64,000 nt of DNA from Sediminibacterium goheungense (GCF_004361915.1 NZ_SNWP01000013.1:62001-126000), one strand, 5' to 3'; shown: positions 41,154 through 51,111, numbered from the stretch's first letter. The notes: generated by a model from the letters alone, not told the origin. Translations and numbers: made by a program.

Positions 41154-41861
41154 TTAATCTTTGTATTCTTTTTGTATAGTGTCCAGTGTTTTTTGTGCCG
41201 AAAGTCTGGCCCCTTTTAACAACTCCAGCATGGTACGAAAAGATAGTTGATAAAACGCTCTTTCGCCAACAGCTTCGGTTAACAGTAATTTACCTGCAGC
41301 AGTTAAAGGCACAGGTTCATTGGTACTTTTTTTCAATTGTACAAAATCGAATAAGCGGAAATAATATTGTTGACTCAGTACTTCCGTTGTCATTACATTT
41401 ACTTGCAACTGAAATTTTCGGATGGCCTGATCGTATCGCATGATCTGATTGGCAACTTCTTTTTCTTCAATCAACCTTAGCGCCCCTGCATTTTTCAACT
41501 GTTGAATGGTTCTGTCATCATAACTAAAATCTTCAAAACCTATATAATTTGTCCATAAACGATAGGCTTCTCTGGAATCGGTCTTTATGGCTTCACCCGA
41601 CAATAGACCGATGAGGGTATCTAATCCTTTTTCTGCTCTGCTCCAGTCTGCCAGCAAGCGATCCATTTGCCGGATATCGGAACTGATATCTTCCTGAATG
41701 GAATGGATGTATTCTCTTTCCTGCTTATGTTCTATGCTGTTATGCACCTGCATTTCTGCAAAGAATCCGCACAAAACTGCCAGAAACAACATAAAAAACT
41801 CTTTCAGACTTTCCTTCCATCCGGAACCTTGTTCATGCTTGTGATGATGATGTACCTCCAT
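41154..41861 (-). CDS. Membrane-anchored protein with histidine-rich start (DUF6090-like)
   Basis: A 235-residue protein starting HHHHKHEQ, then a hydrophobic anchor (EFFMLFLAVLCGFFAEMQVHN) and a long helical domain (QEREYIHSIQEDISSDIRQM, SFRTMLELLKGARLSAQKTL). The start MEVHHHHKHEQGSGWKESLK and anchor are typical of a Bacteroidota hypothetical family (DUF6090-like). The His-rich leader could bind metal. It is separated from the barrel gene by 16 bases. Confidence 0.7.
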   Translation of the reverse strand: MEVHHHHKHEQGSGWKESLKEFFMLFLAVLCGFFAEMQVHNSIEHKQEREYIHSIQEDISSDIRQMDRLLADWSRAEKGLDTLIGLLSGEAIKTDSREAYRLWTNYIGFEDFSYDDRTIQQLKNAGALRLIEEKEVANQIMRYDQAIRKFQLQVNVMTTEVLSQQYYFRLFDFVQLKKSTNEPVPLTAAGKLLLTEAVGERAFYQLSFRTMLELLKGARLSAQKTLDTIQKEYKD

Positions 41862-41907
41862 ACTATATTTTATTGCATCTTTTATTTCTTACCGATACAT
41901 ACAGTTA

Positions 41908-42867
41908 TCATTCTTCTCGTATACTGCTTAGTACCCATTGATACCCAGCTTCGCCTCTGATCATTTTATAACTGATGTACCTTGTTTTGGTAAGTCCCTG
42001 TTTGTCTATCACCGTAAACCTACGTTGAAGGATATTTTCCACAACAGCAAATTCATCTTTACCCTGATAACCTTTCGATGCCACTGAATCATCCTGAATA
42101 TCAGGAAATGAAATCATACTCATCGACCGGCCCTTGTTCACTGATAATCCAATCACATCTCCTTTTTTTTCGGCTGAGCGTGTTCTTGTATAAATTAGTA
42201 ATTCCGGATAACCGTCGCTGTTTATGTCTTCCATTTCTGCATTTACCAAATACCTGTCTGTTAAACCAATCCGGAAACGGGCAGTGTCTTTGGAAAGTCC
42301 ATAAGGTGTTACCAACAGGTACACCAGCGAGCCTTTCTTTTGTGTAGTAACATCGAAAGATATATTCTGTAGTGTGAGAAATTTTGAATAAATGCGAGGG
42401 TCGATCTGCGAAGCTTCGAGATTATTTTTTTGTCTGATGTAGTTCCCTGCGAAACTTGCACCACCTGAACAATAATAATAGAGTGCATTCGCATCTTCCT
42501 GCTTTTCCGGCTGTATCTGTAACAATGAATCTTTGAATACCAATAGTATATTGGTTCCATTTACAACAGCCCGTAGTGTGCTGTCATCGAGTATTCCTGC
42601 TTCTGCATCAAAAAAGCAGGTTGCTTTTTTTCGGTCAGCTCTCGATCGAACCGAAATATGATAGGCACTATCTTCTCCTTTACTGATGATGATGCCTATC
42701 CAGTCCCAGCCTTCATTTCTTTTTGCATAAGCATTGTCTGCATAATGTCCGATAAACGGATCACGCTCGCCGGATGTATTTCCGGGCTGCTCATCTGTTT
42801 CATTTGTGCATGCGGATGCAAAAAAAATGAGTATCATCAGGCTAAAACACCTGCAATATTTGCTCAT
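41908..42867 (-). CDS. Lipoprotein, function unknown
   Basis: A 319-residue lipoprotein (lipobox FASAC at Cys20). The body contains repeated strand-like segments (AKRNEGWDWIGIIISKGEDS, SKFLTLQNISFDVTTQKKGS, DINSDGYPELLIYTRTRSAE) reminiscent of an FG-GAP-like metal-binding loop DINSDGYPE. It precedes the His-rich anchored protein by 46 bases in the same direction, so it probably belongs to the same operon. No specific family assigned. Confidence 0.6.
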   Translation of the reverse strand: MSKYCRCFSLMILIFFASACTNETDEQPGNTSGERDPFIGHYADNAYAKRNEGWDWIGIIISKGEDSAYHISVRSRADRKKATCFFDAEAGILDDSTLRAVVNGTNILLVFKDSLLQIQPEKQEDANALYYYCSGGASFAGNYIRQKNNLEASQIDPRIYSKFLTLQNISFDVTTQKKGSLVYLLVTPYGLSKDTARFRIGLTDRYLVNAEMEDINSDGYPELLIYTRTRSAEKKGDVIGLSVNKGRSMSMISFPDIQDDSVASKGYQGKDEFAVVENILQRRFTVIDKQGLTKTRYISYKMIRGEAGYQWVLSSIREE

Positions 42868-42983
42868 GGCATAGGTTTGGTTGTTGCGCGAAACGTTATT
42901 GGAAAATAAGAATTTTAGATGAAATAAATAAGTAAACAGATGCTTTTATGCGCTTCCTCAACCCTAAATGTTCACTCATTATT

Positions 42984-44885
42984 TCACAAATAACGCCTCC
43001 AGTTAAACAAAACCCTTATCCCCGCAAACCAAACCTGCTGTAAAGCCGGCGCAGTTGCTGTTGAAGGAGCCAGTAACCTTACCCGATGAGGAATATCTGT
43101 ACCGGTATACAACTGTAATAAAATACCCGATGACTGATTGGCTGTAAAACTTTTATAAGGTCTGTATTCAATAACAGGGAATTCAATTTTAGTAGATCGG
43201 TATTCAATAAGGATCGCCTGATTATTGTTATCAGGTAAAATCAGGTAATCACGTGGCGAGCGAAGTCCATATAATGAAACACCCATCTCTCTGCCTAAAA
43301 TTATCTGAAAACGCCCTATGCCTGTATGAAGTGCAGACTGCCATGGAATAAGTCCGCCATTGACGGCGGCTATGGCCATTTTTTTATACAGCTTCGGTGC
43401 CAGTAATCCCAGCACGGGTGCTGCCAGAATAAGATCACCCGGAATGATACAGAAGGGCATGCGTAAACGAAGATTATAAGCTGAGCGGGCAGGAATGGCA
43501 GATGTGATGGCATTGGTAGCCACTGCTCCTCCACTGTAAAATATATTGTTACTGGATGAGGATTCCTGTTTCCATCCTGCATCAATAAATATCAATCCAT
43601 CACCCGATTGGTTCACCACACCATCTAATCCCAATCCGAAACGGATATTGGCTTCCAAACCGCCCAATGCACCTGCTTCGTTTTGATCAGGTCCAAATCC
43701 ACCAGAAACAGACATCCCGCTGATACCCGTACTGATGCCAATAAAAGGTCCCAGTTCAGCCCGGAAACGTGGCAATGAACCGGCACCACTTGCCAGCCCT
43801 GGGATAGGGGTCATTGATACCATTTCATTGATCATAGCTGTATCAAACGAAAAATCAGGCATGGTTGTATTGGTACAAACATTAAATCCGTCGGGATTTC
43901 TGTCTCCAGGCCCCAATGGCATCTGACTGTTCAGTACAACGGAAAACAATTGGGTAAGACTTTGGCTCACCACAGTGGATACAAGCTGAATGTCCTCTTC
44001 TGTTATATAAGCATCCCCTTTCACTACTTTTCTTTTACCTGCCCAGGTTTCTATTTCAAGTCCCTCTTCGTTATAATGATCATGTGTACCCTTTTGCAAT
44101 GCAGCCCCACCCCAGGAACCAGCAATATGTCCGGCAGCAAATGCATCCTGAAGAAAATGTATAGCAAAAGCTTCATCGGCCAATGCGGCAATCAGTAAAG
44201 AAGTATGCCCGGGTGTTTGTTCAGACTCATGCCAGTAATTCCAGAGTTTCTGCATGGCCAGTTGATGAAAATACGTATATACACCCATCGCATTGAGTGA
44301 TGCACCCTTCCTGGTACATTGTTGAATATATTGGATCAATGAAATTTCTGTAGTGTTTCTGGGCAATAAAAAGTGTACACTGTTTACCCCTGCGCGACTT
44401 GCATAGGCGTCATCTTTTTTTAACAACTGCATATCAGACATCCGGAGATAATTGGAACGCTGGCTGTTATTTTTGGCTGATAGCAATCGTTCACCCAGTT
44501 TCACGCCTACTTCATTTACCCCTGATATCCAGGTACTATTGGTTATTGTATGGAGCATTTCAGCAGGAGAACAACTATGATCTCCTGCAATAGCAGGCCA
44601 TGCAGCAAAATCGAGTAACCGAACTTTTTCACTTTTTGCAGTGTCTATTACTGAAATACTGAATCGATTCTTATACTGCTGCTGCGCAAGGCTCCACAAG
44701 AAATTCAAGGTATTTCTTTGCTGATAAGATAGCTTTTGAATTGCTGCAATCGTAATCAGTCTGTGTTCAGGATATACCCAGGCATATATTCGTTGCGGAT
44801 ACACAAAGGTTATACACGCAAACAATACCGCAATCCTGCAACCGGAGTGCCAAAACCTGCCTGCAAAAATTGAATACGATAGCAT
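42984..44885 (-). CDS. Zinc-phospholipase-C-like protein with C-terminal barrel region
   Basis: A 633-residue exported protein. Residues ~25-290 form a helical domain with clusters typical of Zn-dependent phospholipase C (HRLITIAAIQKLSYQQRNTL near the start; ADEAFAIHFLQDAFAAGHIA; GTHDHYNEEGLEIETWAG). The pattern H...H-x-x-x-D plus later E is as expected of a three-zinc site. Residues ~340-633 are strand-rich with an aromatic end (FAGIRVLFNWRRYL), consistent with an outer-membrane barrel. The combination of helical hydrolase and barrel is unusual. It heads the minus-strand envelope group and diverges from the PqqB-like gene. Confidence 0.55.
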   Translation of the reverse strand: MLSYSIFAGRFWHSGCRIAVLFACITFVYPQRIYAWVYPEHRLITIAAIQKLSYQQRNTLNFLWSLAQQQYKNRFSISVIDTAKSEKVRLLDFAAWPAIAGDHSCSPAEMLHTITNSTWISGVNEVGVKLGERLLSAKNNSQRSNYLRMSDMQLLKKDDAYASRAGVNSVHFLLPRNTTEISLIQYIQQCTRKGASLNAMGVYTYFHQLAMQKLWNYWHESEQTPGHTSLLIAALADEAFAIHFLQDAFAAGHIAGSWGGAALQKGTHDHYNEEGLEIETWAGKRKVVKGDAYITEEDIQLVSTVVSQSLTQLFSVVLNSQMPLGPGDRNPDGFNVCTNTTMPDFSFDTAMINEMVSMTPIPGLASGAGSLPRFRAELGPFIGISTGISGMSVSGGFGPDQNEAGALGGLEANIRFGLGLDGVVNQSGDGLIFIDAGWKQESSSSNNIFYSGGAVATNAITSAIPARSAYNLRLRMPFCIIPGDLILAAPVLGLLAPKLYKKMAIAAVNGGLIPWQSALHTGIGRFQIILGREMGVSLYGLRSPRDYLILPDNNNQAILIEYRSTKIEFPVIEYRPYKSFTANQSSGILLQLYTGTDIPHRVRLLAPSTATAPALQQVWFAGIRVLFNWRRYL

Positions 44886-44995
44886 TTCAGGAAAGTTACT
44901 GAATATATAAATTGGCTGGTAAGTATAACCACATAGTTTTAGGGAAACCGTATGCCATAGTTTTTCATGCTGATATTATTTTCTAACTTACCCTT

Positions 44996-45907
44996 ATGAA
45001 ATGGCTATTCTTTATCGTTGTTCTAATATGTAAAGATTTACAGGCCCAACCTACACTCATCGTATTGGGTACCGTACAGGATGCAGGCTCTCCTCAAATT
45101 GGCTGTACCAAAGACTGCTGCCAACAACTGTTTACCAGACCTGACCATAGCCGAAAAGTTGTTTCATTGGGACTGATTGATAAAGAAAACCGCAGTACTT
45201 ATTTATTGGAAGCGAGCCCTGATATCGCTGCACAGTTACGCTTACTTAAAAAATATTCCAATAAGCCTCATGATTTTCCTGATGGCATTTTTCTTTCCCA
45301 TGCACATATCGGGCATTATACAGGTTTGATGTACCTGGGTAAAGAAGCGGCGAATGCCCAGCGAATAGCGGTATACAGTATGCCACGCATGAAAGAATAT
45401 TTATCACAAAACGGACCCTGGAGTCAACTGGTGAGCCAGCAGAATATCGTACTTCAAACACTTACCAATGAAAAAACGGTTAGGTTAAACGCCTCTTTGG
45501 ATGTTACACCTTTACAGGTGCCTCATCGGGATGAATATTCAGAAACCGTTGGCTATCTTATCAAAGGGCCCGATAAAAGTGCTTTGTTTATTCCTGATAT
45601 TGACAAATGGGAAAAATGGGAGCGCAATATAGACTCATTAATTGCCACTGTAGATTATGCATTTATTGACGCTACATTCTTCGATGCAAAAGAAATCAAT
45701 AACAGAGATATCAAAACCATACCCCACCCCTTTGTTATTGAAAGTATGCAGCGCTTTGCTCACTTATCGCTGAATGATAGAAGAAAGATTCATTTTATTC
45801 ACTTTAACCACACCAATCCACTTTTGATAAAAAGCAGTTCAGCGGTTAAGAAAGTATTGGCAGCCGGATTTAGGATTGCATCAATGGGAGATGTTTTTAA
45901 ATTATAA
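44996..45907 (+). CDS. Exported PqqB-like metallo-beta-lactamase-fold hydrolase
   Basis: A 303-residue protein with signal KWLFFIVVLICKDLQAQ and an MBL fold. The opening LGTVQDAGSPQIGCTKDCC is like PqqB (coenzyme-PQQ biosynthesis protein B). The metal motif reads SHAHIGHYTGL: H-x-H-x-G-H instead of H-x-H-x-D-H, so one metal ligand is replaced. Other sites (PHRDEYSETVGYLI, FIPDIDKWEKW, IHFIHFNHTNPL) are present. No pqq genes are nearby, so the PQQ role is doubtful; a related hydrolase is more likely. Confidence 0.75.
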   Translation: MKWLFFIVVLICKDLQAQPTLIVLGTVQDAGSPQIGCTKDCCQQLFTRPDHSRKVVSLGLIDKENRSTYLLEASPDIAAQLRLLKKYSNKPHDFPDGIFLSHAHIGHYTGLMYLGKEAANAQRIAVYSMPRMKEYLSQNGPWSQLVSQQNIVLQTLTNEKTVRLNASLDVTPLQVPHRDEYSETVGYLIKGPDKSALFIPDIDKWEKWERNIDSLIATVDYAFIDATFFDAKEINNRDIKTIPHPFVIESMQRFAHLSLNDRRKIHFIHFNHTNPLLIKSSSAVKKVLAAGFRIASMGDVFKL

Positions 45908-45916
45908 ACCGACTTG

Positions 45917-46423
45917 CTATACTTCCAGTTCGAAAAGACTCACTTTGTCTAATTTATAATGATCGGGCAAAGTACTGGTATCTTTTAATGCCACCATTCC
46001 CAGGAAACGGAAACCACTATCCTGATAGTGTTGTATGAGTTTCTGATTCTCTCCTACTGTATCCAGCCGCACGTATTTACAATCCTGCTCCTTTGCATAC
46101 CCTTTTGCCCAGTTCACAATTTCTTTCACCAGATGTCTACCCCTGAATGCCGGCACTGTGGTAATACGGTGTATGTAAATAGAGGGGTCGGCATCTTTTT
46201 CTTCCCATATCTGCGGATCATTAAAGGTAATGGCCCATATACAAGCCAGTTCTCCATCTATCATCATTTTCCATTGCCTGCCTTCTTCAATTTCATTGAT
46301 TACCATATTTCTATCAAACTCGGGGAAATGCACCCAGAATCTCTCTTTCATATACCCGGCAGCCATTCTGTATAAACTGAAAATAGTATCTAAGTCTGCG
46401 AGCGTGCTGTTTTGTATTTGCAT
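45917..46423 (-). CDS. GNAT family N-acetyltransferase
   Basis: A 168-residue protein with the GNAT fold: NSTLADLDTIFSLYRMAAGY at the start, IHRITTVPAFRGRHLVKEIVNWAKGYA (the acetyl-CoA pyrophosphate loop R-G-R-H region), and HYQDSGFRFLGMVALK. Substrate unknown. The ATG is right after the intergenic region; its 3' end converges with the PqqB-like gene 10 bases away. Confidence 0.85.
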   Translation of the reverse strand: MQIQNSTLADLDTIFSLYRMAAGYMKERFWVHFPEFDRNMVINEIEEGRQWKMMIDGELACIWAITFNDPQIWEEKDADPSIYIHRITTVPAFRGRHLVKEIVNWAKGYAKEQDCKYVRLDTVGENQKLIQHYQDSGFRFLGMVALKDTSTLPDHYKLDKVSLFELEV

Positions 46424-46682
46424 ATGGTAAAATTAGCAGGTCTGGTAAATTGAAAAGAATGATAAATGACAAACGGCTTTGCACAACCACTACCTTCCAG
46501 ATTTGGCTATTTTCAGAGGTATTTTCTTGTCTTATAAAATGAGGTTTTTCTCCCGCCCGAATGCTTTGATCGCTCTACAGGCAAAGGATACAAATGCCCA
46601 CGTACCAAGGATGTTATTTAGCAAAAAAAACGTATCTTTATATAGTACGATGTAAGTACCAGACAACTTATAACAGGTTGGT
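46424..46682. other. Intergenic region between rfbD and the GNAT gene
   Basis: No gene. TATCTTTATATAG near 46632 resembles a plus-strand -7 element but no plus-strand gene follows. Nothing else recognisable. Confidence 0.4.
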
Positions 46683-47567
46683 TCAGGATTTATTTTCAGA
46701 CTGCAGGAGATGAATACAATCATGCAGGGCCTCTTTCCATTCCCGCATCACAATGCCATAATCCTTACTGATTTTACCCGTATCCATTACCGAATAAGCA
46801 GGTCTTTTGGCAGGTGTCGGATATTCTGCAGTTGTAATACCCTTGACGTTACAAGCAAGCTGAGCTTCTGTTGCAATGGCTTTCGCAAAATCGCACCAGT
46901 TGGTAATGCCTGCATTACTGAAGTGAAAAATACCATAGTGCTTATTACCGGCCTCCAGTTGCTGAATGATTTGTATAATGGCAGCCGCAAGATCATGTGC
47001 ATAAGTTGGTGACCCGGTTTGATCTGCTACTACATTCAATGATTCACGGTCTTTCATCAAACGTATCATTGTTTTTACAAAATTGTTACCATGCGAACTG
47101 AATACCCATGAAGTTCTGATAATAATGGTTGCCGGATTATTTGTCAGCGCCAATTGCTCGCCAGCCCGTTTACTGTAACCATAATAATTAACCGGATCTG
47201 TTGGCTCATTCACAGGATATGGTTTTGTTCCATTTCCATTAAATACATAATCGGTAGATATCGTAATAAGTGTAGCATTTAGTTTTCTGCAGGCATCTGC
47301 CATGGCACCTGTGGCCGCTGCATTTACCTGATAGGCCATTGCCTGTTCTGTTTCAGCTTTATCTACAGCCGTATACGCTGCACAATTAATACAATAGGCA
47401 GGGCGGTATTTTTCGATACAGGTTTGTATCGATAGGTTGTCGGATAGATCCAATTCAGTCCGACCTAAAAAAACGAAATCAAATGAATGATACGCAGCTG
47501 CCAGTTGAGAAAGTTCCCAACCCAGCTGACCATTTTTACCTGTTACGAGAATAAGCGGCTTAGACAT
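46683..47567 (-). CDS. rfbD: dTDP-4-dehydrorhamnose reductase
   Basis: A 294-residue short-chain dehydrogenase. It has the nucleotide-binding VTGKNGQLGWELS, the Ser104-Thr105-Asp106-Tyr107 segment (ITISTDYVFNG) and the catalytic Tyr129-x3-Lys133 (YYGYSKRAGEQLA). It makes dTDP-L-rhamnose from dTDP-4-dehydro-rhamnose with NAD(P)H. It begins 4 bases after the UDP-xylose synthase gene, in a nucleotide-sugar operon; the companions RmlA, B and C are not in this window. Confidence 0.9.
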   Translation of the reverse strand: MSKPLILVTGKNGQLGWELSQLAAAYHSFDFVFLGRTELDLSDNLSIQTCIEKYRPAYCINCAAYTAVDKAETEQAMAYQVNAAATGAMADACRKLNATLITISTDYVFNGNGTKPYPVNEPTDPVNYYGYSKRAGEQLALTNNPATIIIRTSWVFSSHGNNFVKTMIRLMKDRESLNVVADQTGSPTYAHDLAAAIIQIIQQLEAGNKHYGIFHFSNAGITNWCDFAKAIATEAQLACNVKGITTAEYPTPAKRPAYSVMDTGKISKDYGIVMREWKEALHDCIHLLQSENKS

Positions 47568-47571
47568 ATGA

Positions 47572-48546
47572 TCAGTTAAACTCTTTGGGTTGTCTGGACC
47601 ATTCTTCTTTGGGCAGTGACTTAAAATATTCGTAGGTTTTTTTCAGTCCTTCTGCTCTGTCAATTACAGGCTCCCATCCCAGTAGTTCCTTTGCTTTTGT
47701 AATATCTGGTCTGCGCTGTTTGGGGTCATCGACCGGTAAAGGTTTGTGTATGATTTTTACAGAAGAACCGGTAAGTTTCAATACTTCTTCGGCAAATGCG
47801 AGTAAGGTTATTTCATTGGGGTTACCAATATTTACAGGCAATGCATAATCGCTCATCAACAGGCGATAGATGCCTTCTATCAGGTCATCCACATAACAAA
47901 ATGAACGGGTTTGGGTACCATCACCAAATACGGTAAGATCTTCTCCTCTCAAAGCCTGTCCGATAAATGCAGGTAAGGCCCTGCCATCGTTCAAACGCAT
48001 TCTTGGCCCATATGTATTGAATATGCGTACGATTCTTGTCTCCACCCCATGATAGGTATGATAAGCCATGGTAATAGATTCCATAAATCGCTTGGCTTCA
48101 TCATACACGCCTCTGGGGCCCACAGGATTTACATTTCCCCAGTATTCTTCTGTTTGTGGATGTACGAGCGGATCACCATATACTTCACTTGTTGAGGCTA
48201 CCAGTATCCTGGCTTTTTTTTCTTTGGCAAGCCCCAGGCAATTGTGCGTACCTAAAGCACCTACTTTCAGTGTTTGAATCGGTATTTTCAGGTAATCAAT
48301 CGGACTGGCTGGCGAGGCAAAATGAAGTATGTAATCCAGATGCCCCGGCACATGAATAAATTTGGTTACATCATGGTGAAAGAACTCAAAGTCTGGCAGG
48401 CTGAAGAGGTGTTCAATATTCTTCATGTCGCCGGTAATAAGGTTATCCATTCCGATAACATGGTAGCCTTCTTTTATAAAACGGTCACAGAGATGTGAAC
48501 CCAGAAAGCCAGCAGCACCTGTTATGAGTATTCTTTTTTTTGACAT
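47572..48546 (-). CDS. UDP-glucuronate decarboxylase (UDP-xylose synthase)
   Basis: A 324-residue extended SDR enzyme: [11 protein letters not shown] (NAD-binding), Thr119-Ser120-Glu121 ([10 protein letters not shown]), Tyr148-x3-Lys152 (VYDEAKRF), plus the UDP-GlcA-binding landmarks [13 protein letters not shown] and [16 protein letters not shown]. It converts UDP-glucuronate to UDP-xylose. The gene upstream (UDP-glucose dehydrogenase) makes its substrate, giving a two-step UDP-glucose to UDP-xylose path. Spacing to that gene is 58 bases, to rfbD 4 bases. Confidence 0.92.
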   Translation of the reverse strand: MSKKRILITGAAGFLGSHLCDRFIKEGYHVIGMDNLITGDMKNIEHLFSLPDFEFFHHDVTKFIHVPGHLDYILHFASPASPIDYLKIPIQTLKVGALGTHNCLGLAKEKKARILVASTSEVYGDPLVHPQTEEYWGNVNPVGPRGVYDEAKRFMESITMAYHTYHGVETRIVRIFNTYGPRMRLNDGRALPAFIGQALRGEDLTVFGDGTQTRSFCYVDDLIEGIYRLLMSDYALPVNIGNPNEITLLAFAEEVLKLTGSSVKIIHKPLPVDDPKQRRPDITKAKELLGWEPVIDRAEGLKKTYEYFKSLPKEEWSRQPKEFN

Positions 48547-48604
48547 AATCTATGGTTGTTGATCCATCACTATCAGATATGGATCATGGTCTGTTCACTA
48601 TCAA

Positions 48605-49906
48605 CTATTTCCTGCCAATACTTTCGTAATAATAACCCATATTTTTCATCTGTTTTACATCAAACAGGTTACGTCCGTCGAATATGGCTTTGCTTTTTAA
48701 CCGTGCCTCCATCATTTCAAAATCAGGCGTACGAAACTCACTCCATTCTGTTGCAATAATTAAAGCATCGGCTTCATTGAGTGCATCATACTGGCTATTG
48801 GCATATTGTATCTGATCGCCCAATAACTGTTTTACATTGGACATCGCTTCCGGATCAAAAGCAGTAACAGAAGCGCCTTTTTCAAGCAATACCCTGATCA
48901 TTTCCAAAGCAGGTGCTTCTCTGATATCATCCGTATTGGGCTTAAATGCAAGCCCCCAGCATGCCAGTTTTTTACCCTTTAACTGATGATCAAAATACTG
49001 TTCTATTTTTTCAACCATGTGCAGTTTTTGATGGGCATTCACCTGTTCTACTGCTTTTAGTATTTTAAAATCATAACTGATTTCTTCTGCCGACCTTATC
49101 AAGGCCTGTACATCTTTGGGGAAACAACTTCCTCCATAACCGATACCGGGAAAAAGAAAACGCTTACCGATCCTGTCGTCACTACCAATACCCCTGCGCA
49201 CCATATCCACATCGGCTCCCATTCGCTCACAGAGTTGTGCAATTTCGTTCATGAAGGATATCTTGGTAGCCAGAAACGAATTAGCAGCGTATTTGGTAAG
49301 TTCTGCAGAACGTTCATCCATATAGATAATGGGATTACCCTGACGTACAAAAGGTGCAAACAGATCACCCATTATTTTCCTTGCGCGTTCAGAATCGGTA
49401 CCCACCACTACCCGATCTGGTTTCATAAAATCATCCACGGCCACCCCTTCTCTAAGGAACTCAGGATTACTTACCACGTCGAATTCGCCTTTATAATTGA
49501 GCGCAATGGCTTCTTTTACTTTATCTGCCGTACCTACAGGTACGGTGCTTTTATCAACAATGACTTTATAAGCAGTCATGATTTTACCCAGGTCTTCGGC
49601 TACCCCAAGAACGTATTTAAGATCTGCTGCACCATCTGCACCGGGAGGTGTGGGTAAGGCCAGAAATACAATCTCTGCTTCACTGATACCCGTTGCCAGA
49701 TCGATTGTAAATTTTAATCGCCCCTCTTTGAGGTTACGAAGAAATATTTTTTCCAGCCCGGGTTCGTAGATCGTTATCTGTCCTTCAGATAAACGTTTTA
49801 CTTTAGATACATCAATATCAATACAGGTAACTTTATTCCCTGTTTCTGCAAAACAGGTTCCTGTTACAAGTCCAACATATCCCGTTCCAACAACTGCAAT
49901 CTTCAT
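48605..49906 (-). CDS. ugd: UDP-glucose 6-dehydrogenase
   Basis: A 433-residue UDP-sugar dehydrogenase. N-terminal Rossmann VGTGYVGLVTGTCFAE; catalytic Cys261 in GIGYGGSCFPKD, with Lys205 (ELTKYAANSF) and Lys264-Asp265 next to it. It oxidises UDP-glucose to UDP-glucuronate with two NAD+. Separated by 3 bases from the DegT gene upstream and followed by UDP-xylose synthase, so it supplies that enzyme's substrate. The catalytic residues are complete. Confidence 0.93.
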   Translation of the reverse strand: MKIAVVGTGYVGLVTGTCFAETGNKVTCIDIDVSKVKRLSEGQITIYEPGLEKIFLRNLKEGRLKFTIDLATGISEAEIVFLALPTPPGADGAADLKYVLGVAEDLGKIMTAYKVIVDKSTVPVGTADKVKEAIALNYKGEFDVVSNPEFLREGVAVDDFMKPDRVVVGTDSERARKIMGDLFAPFVRQGNPIIYMDERSAELTKYAANSFLATKISFMNEIAQLCERMGADVDMVRRGIGSDDRIGKRFLFPGIGYGGSCFPKDVQALIRSAEEISYDFKILKAVEQVNAHQKLHMVEKIEQYFDHQLKGKKLACWGLAFKPNTDDIREAPALEMIRVLLEKGASVTAFDPEAMSNVKQLLGDQIQYANSQYDALNEADALIIATEWSEFRTPDFEMMEARLKSKAIFDGRNLFDVKQMKNMGYYYESIGRK

Positions 49907-49909
49907 TCC

Positions 49910-51040
49910 TTATTTATTTACAAAATTTAATACATGCGCTGTTATGTACTCCAGTTGATCGGCATCCATTTCCGTATGCACCGGTAAAGAAATGACTCTT
50001 TCTGTAAGCCAGTCTGTAGTGGCAAGATCATAGGCAGGCAATGCAAAACTTTTAAACATATCCTGTTTATGCCCCGGAACAGGATAATAGATCATAGATG
50101 GAATTTTATGATCTGCCAAATAGGCAACCAGTTCATCTCTGTTTACACCATTCAGCAGCAGGGTATACTGATGATATACGTGCGAACTATATGATGCTAC
50201 ATATGGTGTGGTAATTTTTTCGTTGCCGGCAAATGCATCATTGTAATAGGCCGCAACAGACTGCCGGGCCGCATTGTATTGATCCAGTTTTTTTAGTTTA
50301 ATATTCAGTATGGCAGCCTGAATACTATCCAATCTCGAATTACAGCCCACTACCTCGTGGTAATATCTTTTCTGTTGTCCGTGGTTGGCCACCATCTTCA
50401 ACTGTTGGGCCAGTGCATCATCATTGGTAAAAATGGCACCGCCATCTCCGTAGGCCCCCAAATTTTTACTGGGATAAAAGGAAGTTGCACCGATGGTTCC
50501 CATGGTACCCGTTTTTTGAACCGTACCATCGGAAAATGTATAATTACAACCTATTGCCTGTGCATTGTCTTCTATGACATAGAGATTATATTCTTTCGCT
50601 ATTGCGAGAATTTCTTCCATGGGTGCAGCATGACCGTATAAATGCACCGGAACAATGGCTTTGGTTTTGGATGTTATGGCTTTACGCAATGCTTCCGGAT
50701 CCATACAAAAAGTGCGGGGATCTACTTCCACAAATACAGGCGTTAACCTTAACAAGGCCACTACTTCTGTAGTAGCGATATAAGTAAAAGAGGGTGTTAT
50801 TACTTCATCACCGGGTTGTAAACCCAGCGCCATCATAGCAATCTGCAACGCATCCGTACCATTGGCACAGGGAATCGTATGTTTCACACCAAGGTATTCA
50901 TTCAATCCACTGGCAAAATCCTGAACCGCTTTTCCGCCAATATAGGCAGCCGAGTTTAATACTTCCTGAATAGCAGCATCTACGTCTGTTTTAATTTGTT
51001 CATACTGCCTCTTTGTATCCACCATCTGTATGGGTCGCAT
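49910..51040 (-). CDS. DegT/DnrJ/EryC1/StrS-family aminotransferase
   Basis: A 376-residue PLP enzyme: PLP-Lys192 in SFYPSKNLGAYGDGGAIF, Asp158 in IEDNAQAIG, and the early PCANGTDALQIAMMALG. It transfers an amino group to an NDP-4-keto- or 3-keto-sugar, giving an amino sugar for surface polysaccharide. It is the first gene of the minus-strand sugar operon, 3 bases before ugd, and divergent from the Kdo transferase gene (71-base gap). Its exact sugar substrate cannot be fixed from sequence. Confidence 0.9.
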   Translation of the reverse strand: MRPIQMVDTKRQYEQIKTDVDAAIQEVLNSAAYIGGKAVQDFASGLNEYLGVKHTIPCANGTDALQIAMMALGLQPGDEVITPSFTYIATTEVVALLRLTPVFVEVDPRTFCMDPEALRKAITSKTKAIVPVHLYGHAAPMEEILAIAKEYNLYVIEDNAQAIGCNYTFSDGTVQKTGTMGTIGATSFYPSKNLGAYGDGGAIFTNDDALAQQLKMVANHGQQKRYYHEVVGCNSRLDSIQAAILNIKLKKLDQYNAARQSVAAYYNDAFAGNEKITTPYVASYSSHVYHQYTLLLNGVNRDELVAYLADHKIPSMIYYPVPGHKQDMFKSFALPAYDLATTDWLTERVISLPVHTEMDADQLEYITAHVLNFVNK

Positions 51041-51111
51041 GCTTTCTGTGCTTTAGGGGGCAAAATTACTGTAAAAAAGCTCAGCTTATTGCCACCTACC
51101 TTATCATCAAA

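Noticed and set aside
46625..46645. Plus-strand -7-like element TATCTTTATATAG
   Set aside because: No plus-strand gene lies downstream before the convergent rfbD end.
49235..49657. 140-codon frame antisense to ugd
   Set aside because: It lies inside a catalytically complete gene and has no homolog-like features.
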